Positions 26,812 to 34,858 of a stretch of 40,980 nt of DNA are shown here, one piece after another. The number at the start of each line of letters is the position of its first letter. Positions within the stretch are counted from its first letter, which is position 1. The stretch covers positions 1-40,980 of the forward strand of contig CANGJE010000012.1 of the NCBI GenBank assembly GCA_947454305.1, given 5' to 3'. The notes beneath the pieces are model-generated. The model was not told where the DNA came from and ran no database searches. It worked only from the letters and a program-made list of their open reading frames with translations. The position numbers were made by a program, and so were the translations under genes. The stretch is from Oxalobacteraceae bacterium. Lineage in GTDB: Bacteria; Pseudomonadota; Gammaproteobacteria; Burkholderiales; Burkholderiaceae_D.

Positions 26812-26822
26812 GAACCTTAAGC
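26806..26822. repeat. Palindrome supplying the stop codons of two convergent genes
   Basis: GCTTAAG-AAC-CTTAAGC contains the TAA of the GGDEF-EAL gene on the plus strand and the TAA of fdsD on the minus strand, only five bases apart. There is no T run, so efficient factor-independent termination is not obvious here. Confidence 0.6.
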
Positions 26823-27041
26823 CAATAACTGTCGATGGCTAGTGATCGCTTCACGAACGATGTCACTAAATTCTTCTGTATTTTTTTGATCAAGGCCTTC
26901 TAAAATAGCTCGTCGCATACGCGGCTCCCAGAAACGCTTGATATGGGAAGCGATATCTTCCAGTGCTTGAGTGCGATCAGGCATGCTCTCAAAAAATTCA
27001 CCGATCTGATTCGCCATTCTGATCAAGTTATTTACATCCAT
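26817..27041 (-). CDS. fdsD: NAD-dependent formate dehydrogenase delta subunit
   Basis: Small subunit of the soluble, Mo-dependent, NAD-reducing formate dehydrogenase. 74 residues. Seen: the family pattern NLIRMANQIGEFFESMPDRTQALEDIASHIKRFWEPRMRRAIL, recognisable across FdsD proteins, with a helical, charged character. It is the last gene of the fdsG-fdsB-fdsA-fdhD-fdsD order found in Cupriavidus and relatives, 31 bases after fdhD. Its exact role is not established by the sequence. Its stop lies five bases from that of the convergent GGDEF-EAL gene. Confidence 0.93.
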   Translation of the reverse strand: MDVNNLIRMANQIGEFFESMPDRTQALEDIASHIKRFWEPRMRRAILEGLDQKNTEEFSDIVREAITSHRQLLA

Positions 27042-27072
27042 AGTCGTACCTTTTTATTCTCGCTTGGTTATT

Positions 27073-27912
27073 TCAGTCTCTACGTACTCGATCGGCATGC
27101 GTGTATATCACGTAACTGTGATCACGCATAAAGCCCATCAGAGTCACTCCGGTTTGCTCAGCTAATTCCACCGCAAAACTCGTCGGCGCTGAGATTGCCG
27201 CAATCACACCTACATTCATGATGGCAGCCTTTTGCACCATTTCATAACTAGCACGGCTAGTTATTAGTAAGACACCCGCAGAGAAATCTTCCTTTTGCTC
27301 CGCCATAACGCCAATCAATTTATCGAGCGCATTGTGACGACCTACATCTTCACGCACAAACTCAATCTGCCCCTGTGCCGTCATCCAGGCAGCAGCATGC
27401 GTCGCACCACTTTGCTTTTGCATAGGCTGCAAATTTTGCATGGCGTGCATACCATTCAACATCGCTGCTTCGGCAAAGTGATGACGATGCGACACCACGG
27501 TTGTGCAGCGAGTGACTTGTTCAAGTGATTCCGTTCCACACAAACCACAACCTGTGCGCCCTGCCAAATTTCTGCGCCGCTGTTTCAGCAGCATGAAACG
27601 CTCAGCAGCAATCTCTAGATGTACTAACCACCCTGCTGCTGCTGTCGCTTCAACTTCGCAGGCATACAATTCAGAGGCTTGCTGAATAATGCCTTCTGAC
27701 AGTGAAAAGCCTAACGCAAAATTTTCTAAATCAGCCGGTGAAGCCAACATCACGACATGCGAAATACCGTTGTATTCCAGCGCTACCGGCACTTCAACCG
27801 CAATCACATCTGTCGCACTCGTTAGCTGCCCATCGCGAACACGCAACACCGATACCTGCTTGAGCGACTCGGCACTGTTGCTGAGTTCATGCGCTAACGA
27901 AGTATCAGCCAT
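27073..27912 (-). CDS. fdhD: Formate dehydrogenase accessory sulfurtransferase
   Basis: FdhD (FdsC in fds operons) transfers sulfur to the molybdenum cofactor, a step needed for formate dehydrogenase activity. 279 residues. Seen: VPVALEYNGISHVVMLASPADLENFALGFSLSEGII at about 40-75, the catalytic cysteine loop GRTGCGLCGTESL, and FVREDVGRHNALDKLIG plus ITSRASYEMVQKAAIMNVGVIAAISAPTSFAVELAEQ near the C-terminus. All conserved blocks are present. It lies between fdsA (45 bases upstream) and fdsD, as in other betaproteobacterial fds operons. The first ATG is the only reasonable start. Confidence 0.96.
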   Translation of the reverse strand: MADTSLAHELSNSAESLKQVSVLRVRDGQLTSATDVIAVEVPVALEYNGISHVVMLASPADLENFALGFSLSEGIIQQASELYACEVEATAAAGWLVHLEIAAERFMLLKQRRRNLAGRTGCGLCGTESLEQVTRCTTVVSHRHHFAEAAMLNGMHAMQNLQPMQKQSGATHAAAWMTAQGQIEFVREDVGRHNALDKLIGVMAEQKEDFSAGVLLITSRASYEMVQKAAIMNVGVIAAISAPTSFAVELAEQTGVTLMGFMRDHSYVIYTHADRVRRD

Positions 27913-27957
27913 AGCTAGATAGCTTCACAAATAAATGATTAACGTTCTTTACGATAG

Positions 27958-30810
27958 TTACGCTCCACCCGCTTCAGACTCAAGATGCGCCAAATCTAAT
28001 TGCTGGCGATTAAATTCCTGATATTCCCGCTGCCATTCAGAATGCTGAGTTACGGGCATTACTTGCACGGCTGTGACTTTGTACTCAGGACAGTTAGTTG
28101 CCCAGTCCGAGTTATCGGTCGTAATCACATTCGCGCCTGATTCAGGAAAGTGGAAGGTTGTATAGACCACGCCCGGCTGAACATTTTCAGTAATCGTTGC
28201 ACGCAAAACTGTTTGACCTGAGCGCGATTCAATACCCACCCAATCATCCTGACGAATACCACGCTCTTCAGCGTCGTGCGGATGAATCTCTAATCGATCT
28301 TCACTATGCCATTGCACGTTCTCGGTACGGCGAGTCTGCGCACCGACGTTGTACTGAGAAAGAATACGCCCCGTCGTTAAAATCAATGGAAATTTACGCG
28401 TAACTTTTTCGGTTGTTGGTACATATTGGGTAATGAAAAATTTTCCTTTACCACGCACAAAGGTATCAATGTGCATGATTGGTGTGCCCTCAGGAGCTGC
28501 ATCATTACACGGCCACTGCACACTACCCAATTGTTCAATCTTTTTGAATGTTACGCCGTGGAAGGTCGGTGTCAGCGATGCGATCTCATCCATGATTTCT
28601 GATGGATGCGCATACTTCATCGCATAGCCCAAGGCATTCGCTAATAACTGCGTAACTTCCCAATCCGAATAACCGGCTTTAGCTGGCATAACTTTACTAA
28701 CACGCGAAATACGTCGCTCAGCATTCGTAAATGTGCCATCTTTTTCCAAGAAAGATGAACCCGGTAAAAATACATGAGCGTATTTTGCCGTTTCGTTCAA
28801 AAACAAATCCTGAACTACGATGCATTCCATCGCCGATAACGCCGAAGCAACATGCTGAGTATTCGGATCTGATTGAACAATATCTTCACCCTGACAGTAC
28901 AAGCCCATGAAGCTGCCATCGAGTGCTGCATCAAACATGTTCGGAATACGTAGGCCGGGCTCAGGATTGAGCGTGACCCCCCAACGCGCTTCGAATTCAG
29001 CACGTGCAATGCTGTCCGAGATATGACGATAACCTGGCAATTCATGCGGGAACGAACCCATATCGCATGAACCCTGCACATTGTTTTGGCCGCGTAAAGG
29101 ATTCACACCCACACCTTCGCGACCAACGTTACCTGTTGCCATCGCGAGGTTAGCAATGCCCATCACCATGGTGGAGCCTTGCGCATGCTCGGTCACACCT
29201 AAACCATAATAGATCGCCGCATTACCGCCAGTGGCATACAAACGTGCCGCACTACGAACGGTTTCAGCGGGTACACCGGTAACTTCTGCCAAGGCCTCAG
29301 GTGAATTTTCAGGGCGCGAAACAAACTCTTTCCAATCCTTAAAGGATTGCTCATCACAACGCTCAGCGATATACGCTTCGCTACACAAGCCCTCAGTCAC
29401 TACCACATGAGCCAATGCTGAAATGATCGCCACGTTAGTGCCTGGCTTCAGCTTTAAGTGATAGTCAGCCTGAACGTGCGGTGACTTCACCATTTCTGTG
29501 GTGCGTGGATCAACCACGATCAATTTGGCACCCTGACGTAGGCGACGTTTCATTTGCGATGCAAACACAGGGTGCGCCACTGCAGGATTGGCACCAATCA
29601 CCATAATGACGTCGGCATGCATCACCGAATCAAAGGTTTGGGTGCCCGCTGATTCACCTAAGGTCTGCTTCAAACCATAACCCGTCGGTGAATGGCAAAC
29701 ACGCGCGCAAGTGTCTACATTGTTATTACCAAACGCAGCACGAACCAACTTTTGTACTAAATAAACTTCTTCGTTGGTGCAGCGTGACGAAGTGATGCCA
29801 CCGATGGAATCACGTCCATGCTTATCTTGAATGCGGCGGAATTCACTCGCTGCATAACCAATCGCTTCTTCCCACGACACTTCTTGCCATGGATCGGTAA
29901 TTTTTTTACGAATCATGGGTTTGAGCATGCGATCTTTATGCGTCGCATAACCCCATGCAAATCGACCTTTAACGCAGGAATGGCCGTGATTCGCTTTGCC
30001 GTCTTTCCAAGGCACCATGCGCACCACTTCATTGCCTTTCATTTCAGCTTTAAAGGCACAGCCCACACCGCAATATGCGCAAGTAGTGATTTTGCTGTGC
30101 TCGGCCTGCCCCATCATGATGACGCTTTTCTCGGTCAAGGTCGCCGTTGGGCATGCCTGCACACACGCGCCGCATGAAACACAATCGGATTCCATAAACG
30201 AGTCGTTCTGACCGGCAGCTACCCGCGAATCAAAACCGCGACCATCAATCGTTAACGCAAACGTACCTTGTGTTTCTTCGCATGCGCGAACGCAACGATT
30301 ACAGACGATACATTTCGAGGCGTCATAGGTGAAGTAAGGATTGGATTCATCTTTTTTCAAATCCAAATGATTTTTACCTTGGTAGCCATAACGCACTTCG
30401 CGCAAACCCACTAAGCCCGCCACATCTTGCAGTTCACAATTGCCGTTAGTTGGGCAAGTCAGGCAGTCTAACGGATGATCAGAGATGTACAACTCCATCA
30501 TGCCGCGACGAATATCAGCCAACTTAGGAGTTTGAGTCTTGACCTTCATGCCGTTTTCAACCGGCGTGGTGCACGATGCGGGATAACCCTTGCGGCCCTC
30601 GATTTCAACTAAGCAGACGCGGCAAGAACCAAATGCCTCGAGCGAATCGGTGGCACATAATTTTGGAACGTTGATCCCAGCTTCGGTGCTGGCACGCATC
30701 ACTGAGGTACCTGCGGGCACCGTAATGCTGACACCATCAATCTCTAGCGTAACGCTGGTCACTGATTCGCGTTGCGGCGTGCCGTAATCGGTATCGTTGA
30801 GCTTATTCAT
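27958..30810 (-). CDS. fdsA: NAD-dependent formate dehydrogenase catalytic alpha subunit (Mo-bisMGD)
   Basis: Oxidises formate to CO2 at a molybdenum centre. 950 residues, close to the Cupriavidus FdsA. Domains in order: a ferredoxin-like [2Fe-2S] region (SLEAFGSCRVCLVEIEG), a His/Cys cluster site (HPLDCLTCPTNGNC), two ferredoxin-type [4Fe-4S] motifs (CIVCNRCVRACEE and CVSCGACVQACPT), the bisMGD-domain [4Fe-4S] site (CAYCGVGC), and the molybdopterin domains. The Mo ligand is a cysteine (Cys372 in CARVCHSPT), not selenocysteine. The C-terminal dinucleotide-binding region is present. The start overlaps the fdsB stop by four bases, so translation is probably coupled. Confidence 0.98.
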   Translation of the reverse strand: MNKLNDTDYGTPQRESVTSVTLEIDGVSITVPAGTSVMRASTEAGINVPKLCATDSLEAFGSCRVCLVEIEGRKGYPASCTTPVENGMKVKTQTPKLADIRRGMMELYISDHPLDCLTCPTNGNCELQDVAGLVGLREVRYGYQGKNHLDLKKDESNPYFTYDASKCIVCNRCVRACEETQGTFALTIDGRGFDSRVAAGQNDSFMESDCVSCGACVQACPTATLTEKSVIMMGQAEHSKITTCAYCGVGCAFKAEMKGNEVVRMVPWKDGKANHGHSCVKGRFAWGYATHKDRMLKPMIRKKITDPWQEVSWEEAIGYAASEFRRIQDKHGRDSIGGITSSRCTNEEVYLVQKLVRAAFGNNNVDTCARVCHSPTGYGLKQTLGESAGTQTFDSVMHADVIMVIGANPAVAHPVFASQMKRRLRQGAKLIVVDPRTTEMVKSPHVQADYHLKLKPGTNVAIISALAHVVVTEGLCSEAYIAERCDEQSFKDWKEFVSRPENSPEALAEVTGVPAETVRSAARLYATGGNAAIYYGLGVTEHAQGSTMVMGIANLAMATGNVGREGVGVNPLRGQNNVQGSCDMGSFPHELPGYRHISDSIARAEFEARWGVTLNPEPGLRIPNMFDAALDGSFMGLYCQGEDIVQSDPNTQHVASALSAMECIVVQDLFLNETAKYAHVFLPGSSFLEKDGTFTNAERRISRVSKVMPAKAGYSDWEVTQLLANALGYAMKYAHPSEIMDEIASLTPTFHGVTFKKIEQLGSVQWPCNDAAPEGTPIMHIDTFVRGKGKFFITQYVPTTEKVTRKFPLILTTGRILSQYNVGAQTRRTENVQWHSEDRLEIHPHDAEERGIRQDDWVGIESRSGQTVLRATITENVQPGVVYTTFHFPESGANVITTDNSDWATNCPEYKVTAVQVMPVTQHSEWQREYQEFNRQQLDLAHLESEAGGA

Positions 30811-32384
30811 GCTGCCTCCTTGGCTTTATTCTTAGATCCCGCTTGTTTATTGTCAGCACCGAAATCTTCAGGGAAATGATTCATGGCAGATAGCACGGGG
30901 AATGGCGTCATGCCACCCATCGCGCACAACGAACCATTCAACATCACATCACACAGATCACGCACCAGATGAATTTGTTGTTCACGTTCTTCACCAGCGA
31001 TTACTTTATCGAGTGCTTCAACACCACGCGTAGAACCAATTCGACATGGTGTGCATTTACCGCATGACTCAACCGCACAAAATTCCATCGCATAGCGAGC
31101 TTGCTTAAGCATATCAACCGTGTCATCAAACACCACGATGCCACCATGACCTAAGGTACCGCCAATCGCTAAAAAGGCTTCGTAGTCGAGTGGCGTATCG
31201 AATTCCGACTGCGGCAGATAGGCGCCCAGTGGGCCACCAACTTGCACCGCACGTATTTCACGACCCGAACGCGTACCGCCACCGAAGTCGTACAACATTT
31301 CGCGCAAGCTGATGCCGAAGGCTTTCTCAACCAAACCGCCTTGTTTGATATTGCCCGCCAGTTGTATCGGCAATGTACCGCGCGAGCGACCCATACCGTA
31401 GTCACGATAAAACTCTGCACCGCGTGCAAAAATAATCGGCACCGACGCGAGTGATATGACGTTGTTGATTACGGTCGGTTTACCGAACAAACCAGAAATG
31501 GCTGGCAGCGGTGGTTTTGCACGCACGATGCCTCGTCGGCCTTCCAAACTTTCTAGTAGTGCCGTTTCTTCACCGCAGACATAGGAGCCTGCACCGACGC
31601 GCACTTCAAGATGAAACGCATGGCCTGAGCCTAAAACGTTCGAACCCAAATAGTTATTTTGCTCAGCAATGACAATCGCTTCATTCAATACGTCAATCGC
31701 ATGCGGATACTCGGAACGAACATAGATGTAGCCCTTGGTCGCACCGACAGCAAGGCCCGCGATCGTCATACCTTCGATCAGCATGAAAGGATCATCTTCC
31801 ATCACCATGCGATCAGAGAACGTACCCGAATCGCCTTCATCGGCATTACAGACGATGTATTTTTGCGAACCGTTTGTAGCACGCACCGTATTCCACTTAA
31901 TGCCGGTTGGGAAAGCAGCACCTCCGCGCCCACGCAAACCTGAATCAGTCACTTGCTGCACGATTTGTTCTTGAGTCAGGGATAACGCATTCTTCAAACC
32001 TACGTAACCTTCATGCGCCACGTAATCATCTATTGATACGGGGTCGGTAATGCCGATGCGCGCGAAGGTCAAACGCTCCTGATTTTTTAAAAACGGAATC
32101 TGCTCTGTTTTGCCTAAAGACAGCGCATGCTGACCACCTTGAATGAAATTCGCATCAAATAAGGATTTCACATCGTCTTCAGTAACTGGGCCATAGGCGT
32201 GACGTTCGCCATTGATTTCAACTTCAACTAAGGGCTCTAACCAAAACATACCGCGCGAGCCATTACGTACCAAAGAAATGTCTACACCCTTACTTTTGGC
32301 ATGTGCAGTAATGGCGCTCGCTACTTCATGAGCACCTAGCGCAATCGCTGTCGAATCACGCGGCACAAAAATTTTTACGCTCAT
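30807..32384 (-). CDS. fdsB: NAD-dependent formate dehydrogenase beta subunit (NADH/FMN-binding)
   Basis: Accepts electrons from FdsA and reduces NAD+; homologous to NuoF with an added N-terminal thioredoxin-like domain. 525 residues. Seen: an N-terminal domain to about 130, then SGLRGRGGAAFPTGIKW near 148-164 for FMN binding, YIVCNADEGDSGTFSDR near 175-191, GAGSYVCGEETALLESLEG near 265-283, and the [4Fe-4S] site ESCGKCTPCRIGS near 440. All NuoF-type motifs are intact. Four-base overlaps with fdsG upstream and fdsA downstream point to a tightly coupled operon. Confidence 0.97.
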   Translation of the reverse strand: MSVKIFVPRDSTAIALGAHEVASAITAHAKSKGVDISLVRNGSRGMFWLEPLVEVEINGERHAYGPVTEDDVKSLFDANFIQGGQHALSLGKTEQIPFLKNQERLTFARIGITDPVSIDDYVAHEGYVGLKNALSLTQEQIVQQVTDSGLRGRGGAAFPTGIKWNTVRATNGSQKYIVCNADEGDSGTFSDRMVMEDDPFMLIEGMTIAGLAVGATKGYIYVRSEYPHAIDVLNEAIVIAEQNNYLGSNVLGSGHAFHLEVRVGAGSYVCGEETALLESLEGRRGIVRAKPPLPAISGLFGKPTVINNVISLASVPIIFARGAEFYRDYGMGRSRGTLPIQLAGNIKQGGLVEKAFGISLREMLYDFGGGTRSGREIRAVQVGGPLGAYLPQSEFDTPLDYEAFLAIGGTLGHGGIVVFDDTVDMLKQARYAMEFCAVESCGKCTPCRIGSTRGVEALDKVIAGEEREQQIHLVRDLCDVMLNGSLCAMGGMTPFPVLSAMNHFPEDFGADNKQAGSKNKAKEAA

Positions 32385-32854
32385 GCTTGACTCCTTGCGC
32401 GCTCAACCAGCGACTTCAAACGCTCAATCGTCATGCGTGCATGCACATCATCATTAATCATGGCGGATGGACCACAAGCACATTGACCCAGGCAATACAC
32501 TGGCTCAAGCGTAATCGCACCGTCTTTACTCGTTTCATGGAAATCGCAGCCGAGTGCTTTCACTGCTTCTTGCGCGAATGCGTCTGCACCGACAGCCTGG
32601 CACGCTTCAGCACGACAAATCTGCACAACGACTTTTCCGGCTGGCTTTTGACGAAAGTGATGGTAATAACTAATGACACCATGCACTTCAGCGCGTGAGA
32701 GATTTAGTGCGTCTGCAATGCGAGGGACAACATCAGCAGGCACATAACCCTCAACCGCCTGAATCGCATGCAAAATAGGAAGCAGTGCTCCCTCAGTCTT
32801 GGCCATTCGAGTCAAAATCTCGTCGATGGCATCGGTGGTGACAGTGTCGGACAT
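32381..32854 (-). CDS. fdsG: NAD-dependent formate dehydrogenase gamma subunit ([2Fe-2S], NuoE-like)
   Basis: Electron-transfer subunit of the soluble formate dehydrogenase and the first gene of the operon. 157 residues. Seen: LLPILHAIQAVEGYVPADVVPRIADALNLSRAEVHGVISYYHHFR, the NuoE helical domain, then the thioredoxin-like [2Fe-2S] site with Cys residues in CRAEACQAVG and YCLGQCACGPS. The ATG at 32854 follows GAGGA by eight bases and is preferred over the TTG three bases upstream. No LysR-type fdsR gene was found upstream in this window; an inverted repeat AGCCTA/TAGGCT lies about 40-60 bases before the start. Confidence 0.96.
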   Translation of the reverse strand: MSDTVTTDAIDEILTRMAKTEGALLPILHAIQAVEGYVPADVVPRIADALNLSRAEVHGVISYYHHFRQKPAGKVVVQICRAEACQAVGADAFAQEAVKALGCDFHETSKDGAITLEPVYCLGQCACGPSAMINDDVHARMTIERLKSLVERARSQA

Positions 32855-32890
32855 CAAAATCCTCGTGAATCTGGAATTTATGCAATTAAA

Positions 32891-32917
32891 AGCCTAAATA
32901 AATCCCTTCAATAGGCT
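32891..32917. promoter_or_regulatory. Inverted repeat in the fds operon leader (candidate operator)
   Basis: AGCCTA (32891-32896) and TAGGCT (32912-32917) are complementary across 15 bases, 37-63 bases upstream of the fdsG start, where an activator or repressor would act. The core promoter could not be placed with confidence. Confidence 0.25.
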
Positions 32918-33050
32918 GCTTTTCTTTGTGAAACTGAATGGTCAACCTTGAGCTAGGCTGTGTCAATATGCTTTTTATCGCCTATGAATGTTGTGGCAAT
33001 CTTATGGTCTGGCGAACAACAAAAATGTCATTCAAACCGATGATGTCAAC

Positions 33051-33377
33051 ATGAAGATCGCAAACAATCATCACATCTATGTCGTGGAGTTATCCAAAGA
33101 CGTGCTGTACGAACCAAAGTTCAAGAAAGCCAATCCTAATTATCTTTTCGGCAAACCCTGCGTTTACGTAGGCATGACAGGGCTCGATCCAGACACACGC
33201 TTCGATCGACATAAAGCAGGCATTCAAGCTAACAAGTTTGTTAATGAATACGGGCTATGGTTATTGCCGGAATTGTATGAATCACATAACCCAATGCCTT
33301 ATGAAGACGCTAAGTATATGGAAGTAGATCTGGCAATACGATTAAGAGAAGCGGGCTATGGCGTGTGGCAGGCTTAA
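33051..33377 (+). CDS. Small GIY-YIG-like protein
   Basis: About 108 residues. Seen: HIYVVEL followed after a 20-residue insertion by PCVYVGMTGLDPDTRFDRHKAG, which matches the GIY-x-YVG-x-T plus Arg/His/Gly pattern of GIY-YIG endonuclease domains, and a later acidic residue in KYMEVDLAIRLREAGYGVW in the place of the catalytic Glu. The frame is open from an ATG at 32988, but the first 21 residues look non-conserved and neither start has a clear ribosome binding site, so 33051 is chosen tentatively. No DNA-binding domain is attached. Whether it cuts DNA is unknown. It is divergent from fdsG. Confidence 0.6.
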   Translation: MKIANNHHIYVVELSKDVLYEPKFKKANPNYLFGKPCVYVGMTGLDPDTRFDRHKAGIQANKFVNEYGLWLLPELYESHNPMPYEDAKYMEVDLAIRLREAGYGVWQA

Positions 33378-33495
33378 ACTACTTAGCTGCTCTGAATGGA
33401 CTCACCCAGTCAAAAATACTCTTTTGAAAACAAAATATCGCGAATCTCCCCAATATTCAGCAACACGTAATTACAAATGCGTAATGCGAAACATT

Positions 33496-33510
33496 ATTAG
33501 TTGAACTAAT
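33496..33510. promoter_or_regulatory. Perfect 7-1-7 palindrome ahead of the ArsR-like gene
   Basis: ATTAGTT-G-AACTAAT lies 61 bases upstream of the regulator start. Its size and place suit an autoregulatory operator for a dimeric winged-helix protein. Binding is inferred. Confidence 0.4.
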
Positions 33511-33571
33511 GACTTAAAACTTGCATCGTAAGCCCCGTGTAATGAAATATTTACATTCGACGAGGCAGATC

Positions 33572-33916
33572 ATGGAAAATCGACAACTTGCACGCCTACT
33601 TGGTGCTCTGAGTTTTGAAGAGCGACTGAGAATTATTGGCTCCCTAATTGCCGCTGGCAGTGAAGGCCTTTCTCAGACTGAACTTGCCGAAATCACTGGA
33701 TTAAACCCATCAAGTGTCTGGATACATATCGATTACATGATGGGCACCAATATGGTGAGAAGCCGACCCACATCCACTGGAAAAATCTTCACAGCCGATT
33801 TGCAACTGCTGGAGGAGTTATTTATTTTTATGAATGAAAACTATGGTGCGGGCGTTCGATTGGTCAATCGCGCAGCTAATAAAAAAGCACTTGTTACTGA
33901 ACAGGCAAAGCTATAA
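33572..33916 (+). CDS. ArsR-like winged helix-turn-helix regulator
   Basis: Predicted dimeric DNA-binding protein of 114 residues. The open frame extends upstream, but the ATG at 33572 follows a GAGG by six bases and gives a sensible N-terminus. Seen: ALSFEERLRIIGSLIAAGSEGLSQTELAEITGLNPSSVWIHIDYM at about 11-55, which reads as the ArsR helix-turn-helix, and a wing-like MVRSRPTSTGKIFTADL. No cysteines, so not a classical metal sensor. A perfect palindrome lies in its leader. The target genes are not evident; the two-component genes downstream are 217 bases away. Confidence 0.75.
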   Translation: MENRQLARLLGALSFEERLRIIGSLIAAGSEGLSQTELAEITGLNPSSVWIHIDYMMGTNMVRSRPTSTGKIFTADLQLLEELFIFMNENYGAGVRLVNRAANKKALVTEQAKL

Positions 33917-34045
33917 AAATCTAACAATCATCCTTCCTTTTAAACGAACCCGCACTTACCTACGACGATTTCTGGCCTTAAACGCGCCGATAACCTACAG
34001 CTATCAGTTAGTATCGCTACAGATCCTGATAGAAGCAGTCCCCCC

Positions 34046-34133
34046 CTAATGAATTTGCTGAATACGATTGATTAACTCGTCAAATCGAGGCGCAGCTATA
34101 TCTGTTTTACGTGACGCATAGATTATCCAACCC
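34046..34133 (-). pseudogene. Possible C-terminal remnant of a LysR-type regulator
   Basis: On the minus strand the final codons before a TAG read GWIIYASRKTDIAAPRF then DELINRIQQIH, resembling the last strand and helix of LysR-type regulators (Y-x-S-R followed by a region where helix residues end the protein). The match stops where the response-regulator gene begins. It could be a remnant cut by an insertion, or chance. Only about 28 residues support it. Confidence 0.2.
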
Positions 34134-34817
34134 ATGAACATATTATTAATCGAAGACGAAACCAAAATTGCCGACTTCGTTCTGACTGGATTAAGCTCGG
34201 CCGGCATGCAAACAGAGCATCTGGCTGATGGCAGCGCTGGATTACAACGCGCCTTATCGACACCCTTCGATGCAATCGTGTTGGATGTGATGCTACCTAG
34301 TCTCGATGGCATCAGCGTGCTTAAATGTCTACGTACTTCTGGACTTGTAACGCCTATCGTTTTATTAACCGCAAAAACTGATCTGCAAGATAGGCTACAG
34401 GGATTTGAAGCCGGAGCAGATGATTATCTGCCCAAACCTTTTTTCATCGAAGAACTGATCGCACGAATAAAAATACTCATCAATCGACAAGCAGGTCTCA
34501 CTGCTTCACTGATTGAGGAAAATGGTTTGCAGCTTAATCGCATCTCTCGCGAAGCGACTTGGTCAGATCATCAGGCCACGCTGAGCCAACGCGAATTTAC
34601 CTTGATTGAATACCTCATTAGAAGTCCTGATCATATTTTTTCACGTAACCAAATCCTGAAACATGTATGGGGTTTAGACTTTGATCCCAAGACCAATGTG
34701 GTCGACGTCTGCATACAGCGAATTCGAAAAAAATTGATCCACCCTCGTAAAGGCGATCCAAAGAATTTTCCCATTGAGTCTATACGCGGCATAGGCTATC
34801 GGTTTCGTAAGACCTAA
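34134..34817 (+). CDS. OmpR/PhoB-family response regulator
   Basis: Cytosolic two-component transcription regulator of 227 residues. Seen: a receiver domain with IEDE (acidic pocket at 7-9), phospho-acceptor Asp51 in VLDVMLPSLDG, Thr79 and Lys101 in LPKPF, then a winged-helix C-terminal domain with LSQREFTLIEYLIRSPDHIFSRNQILKHVWG and the recognition region VDVCIQRIRKKL ending in GIGYRF. All conserved residues are present. The sensor kinase follows 41 bases later. It resembles CusR/QseB/TctD-type regulators; the signal is unknown. Confidence 0.95.
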   Translation: MNILLIEDETKIADFVLTGLSSAGMQTEHLADGSAGLQRALSTPFDAIVLDVMLPSLDGISVLKCLRTSGLVTPIVLLTAKTDLQDRLQGFEAGADDYLPKPFFIEELIARIKILINRQAGLTASLIEENGLQLNRISREATWSDHQATLSQREFTLIEYLIRSPDHIFSRNQILKHVWGLDFDPKTNVVDVCIQRIRKKLIHPRKGDPKNFPIESIRGIGYRFRKT

Positions 34818-34858
34818 ATTTTTATTACTACGTTTACTAAAAAATCACCCCTTTCTCC

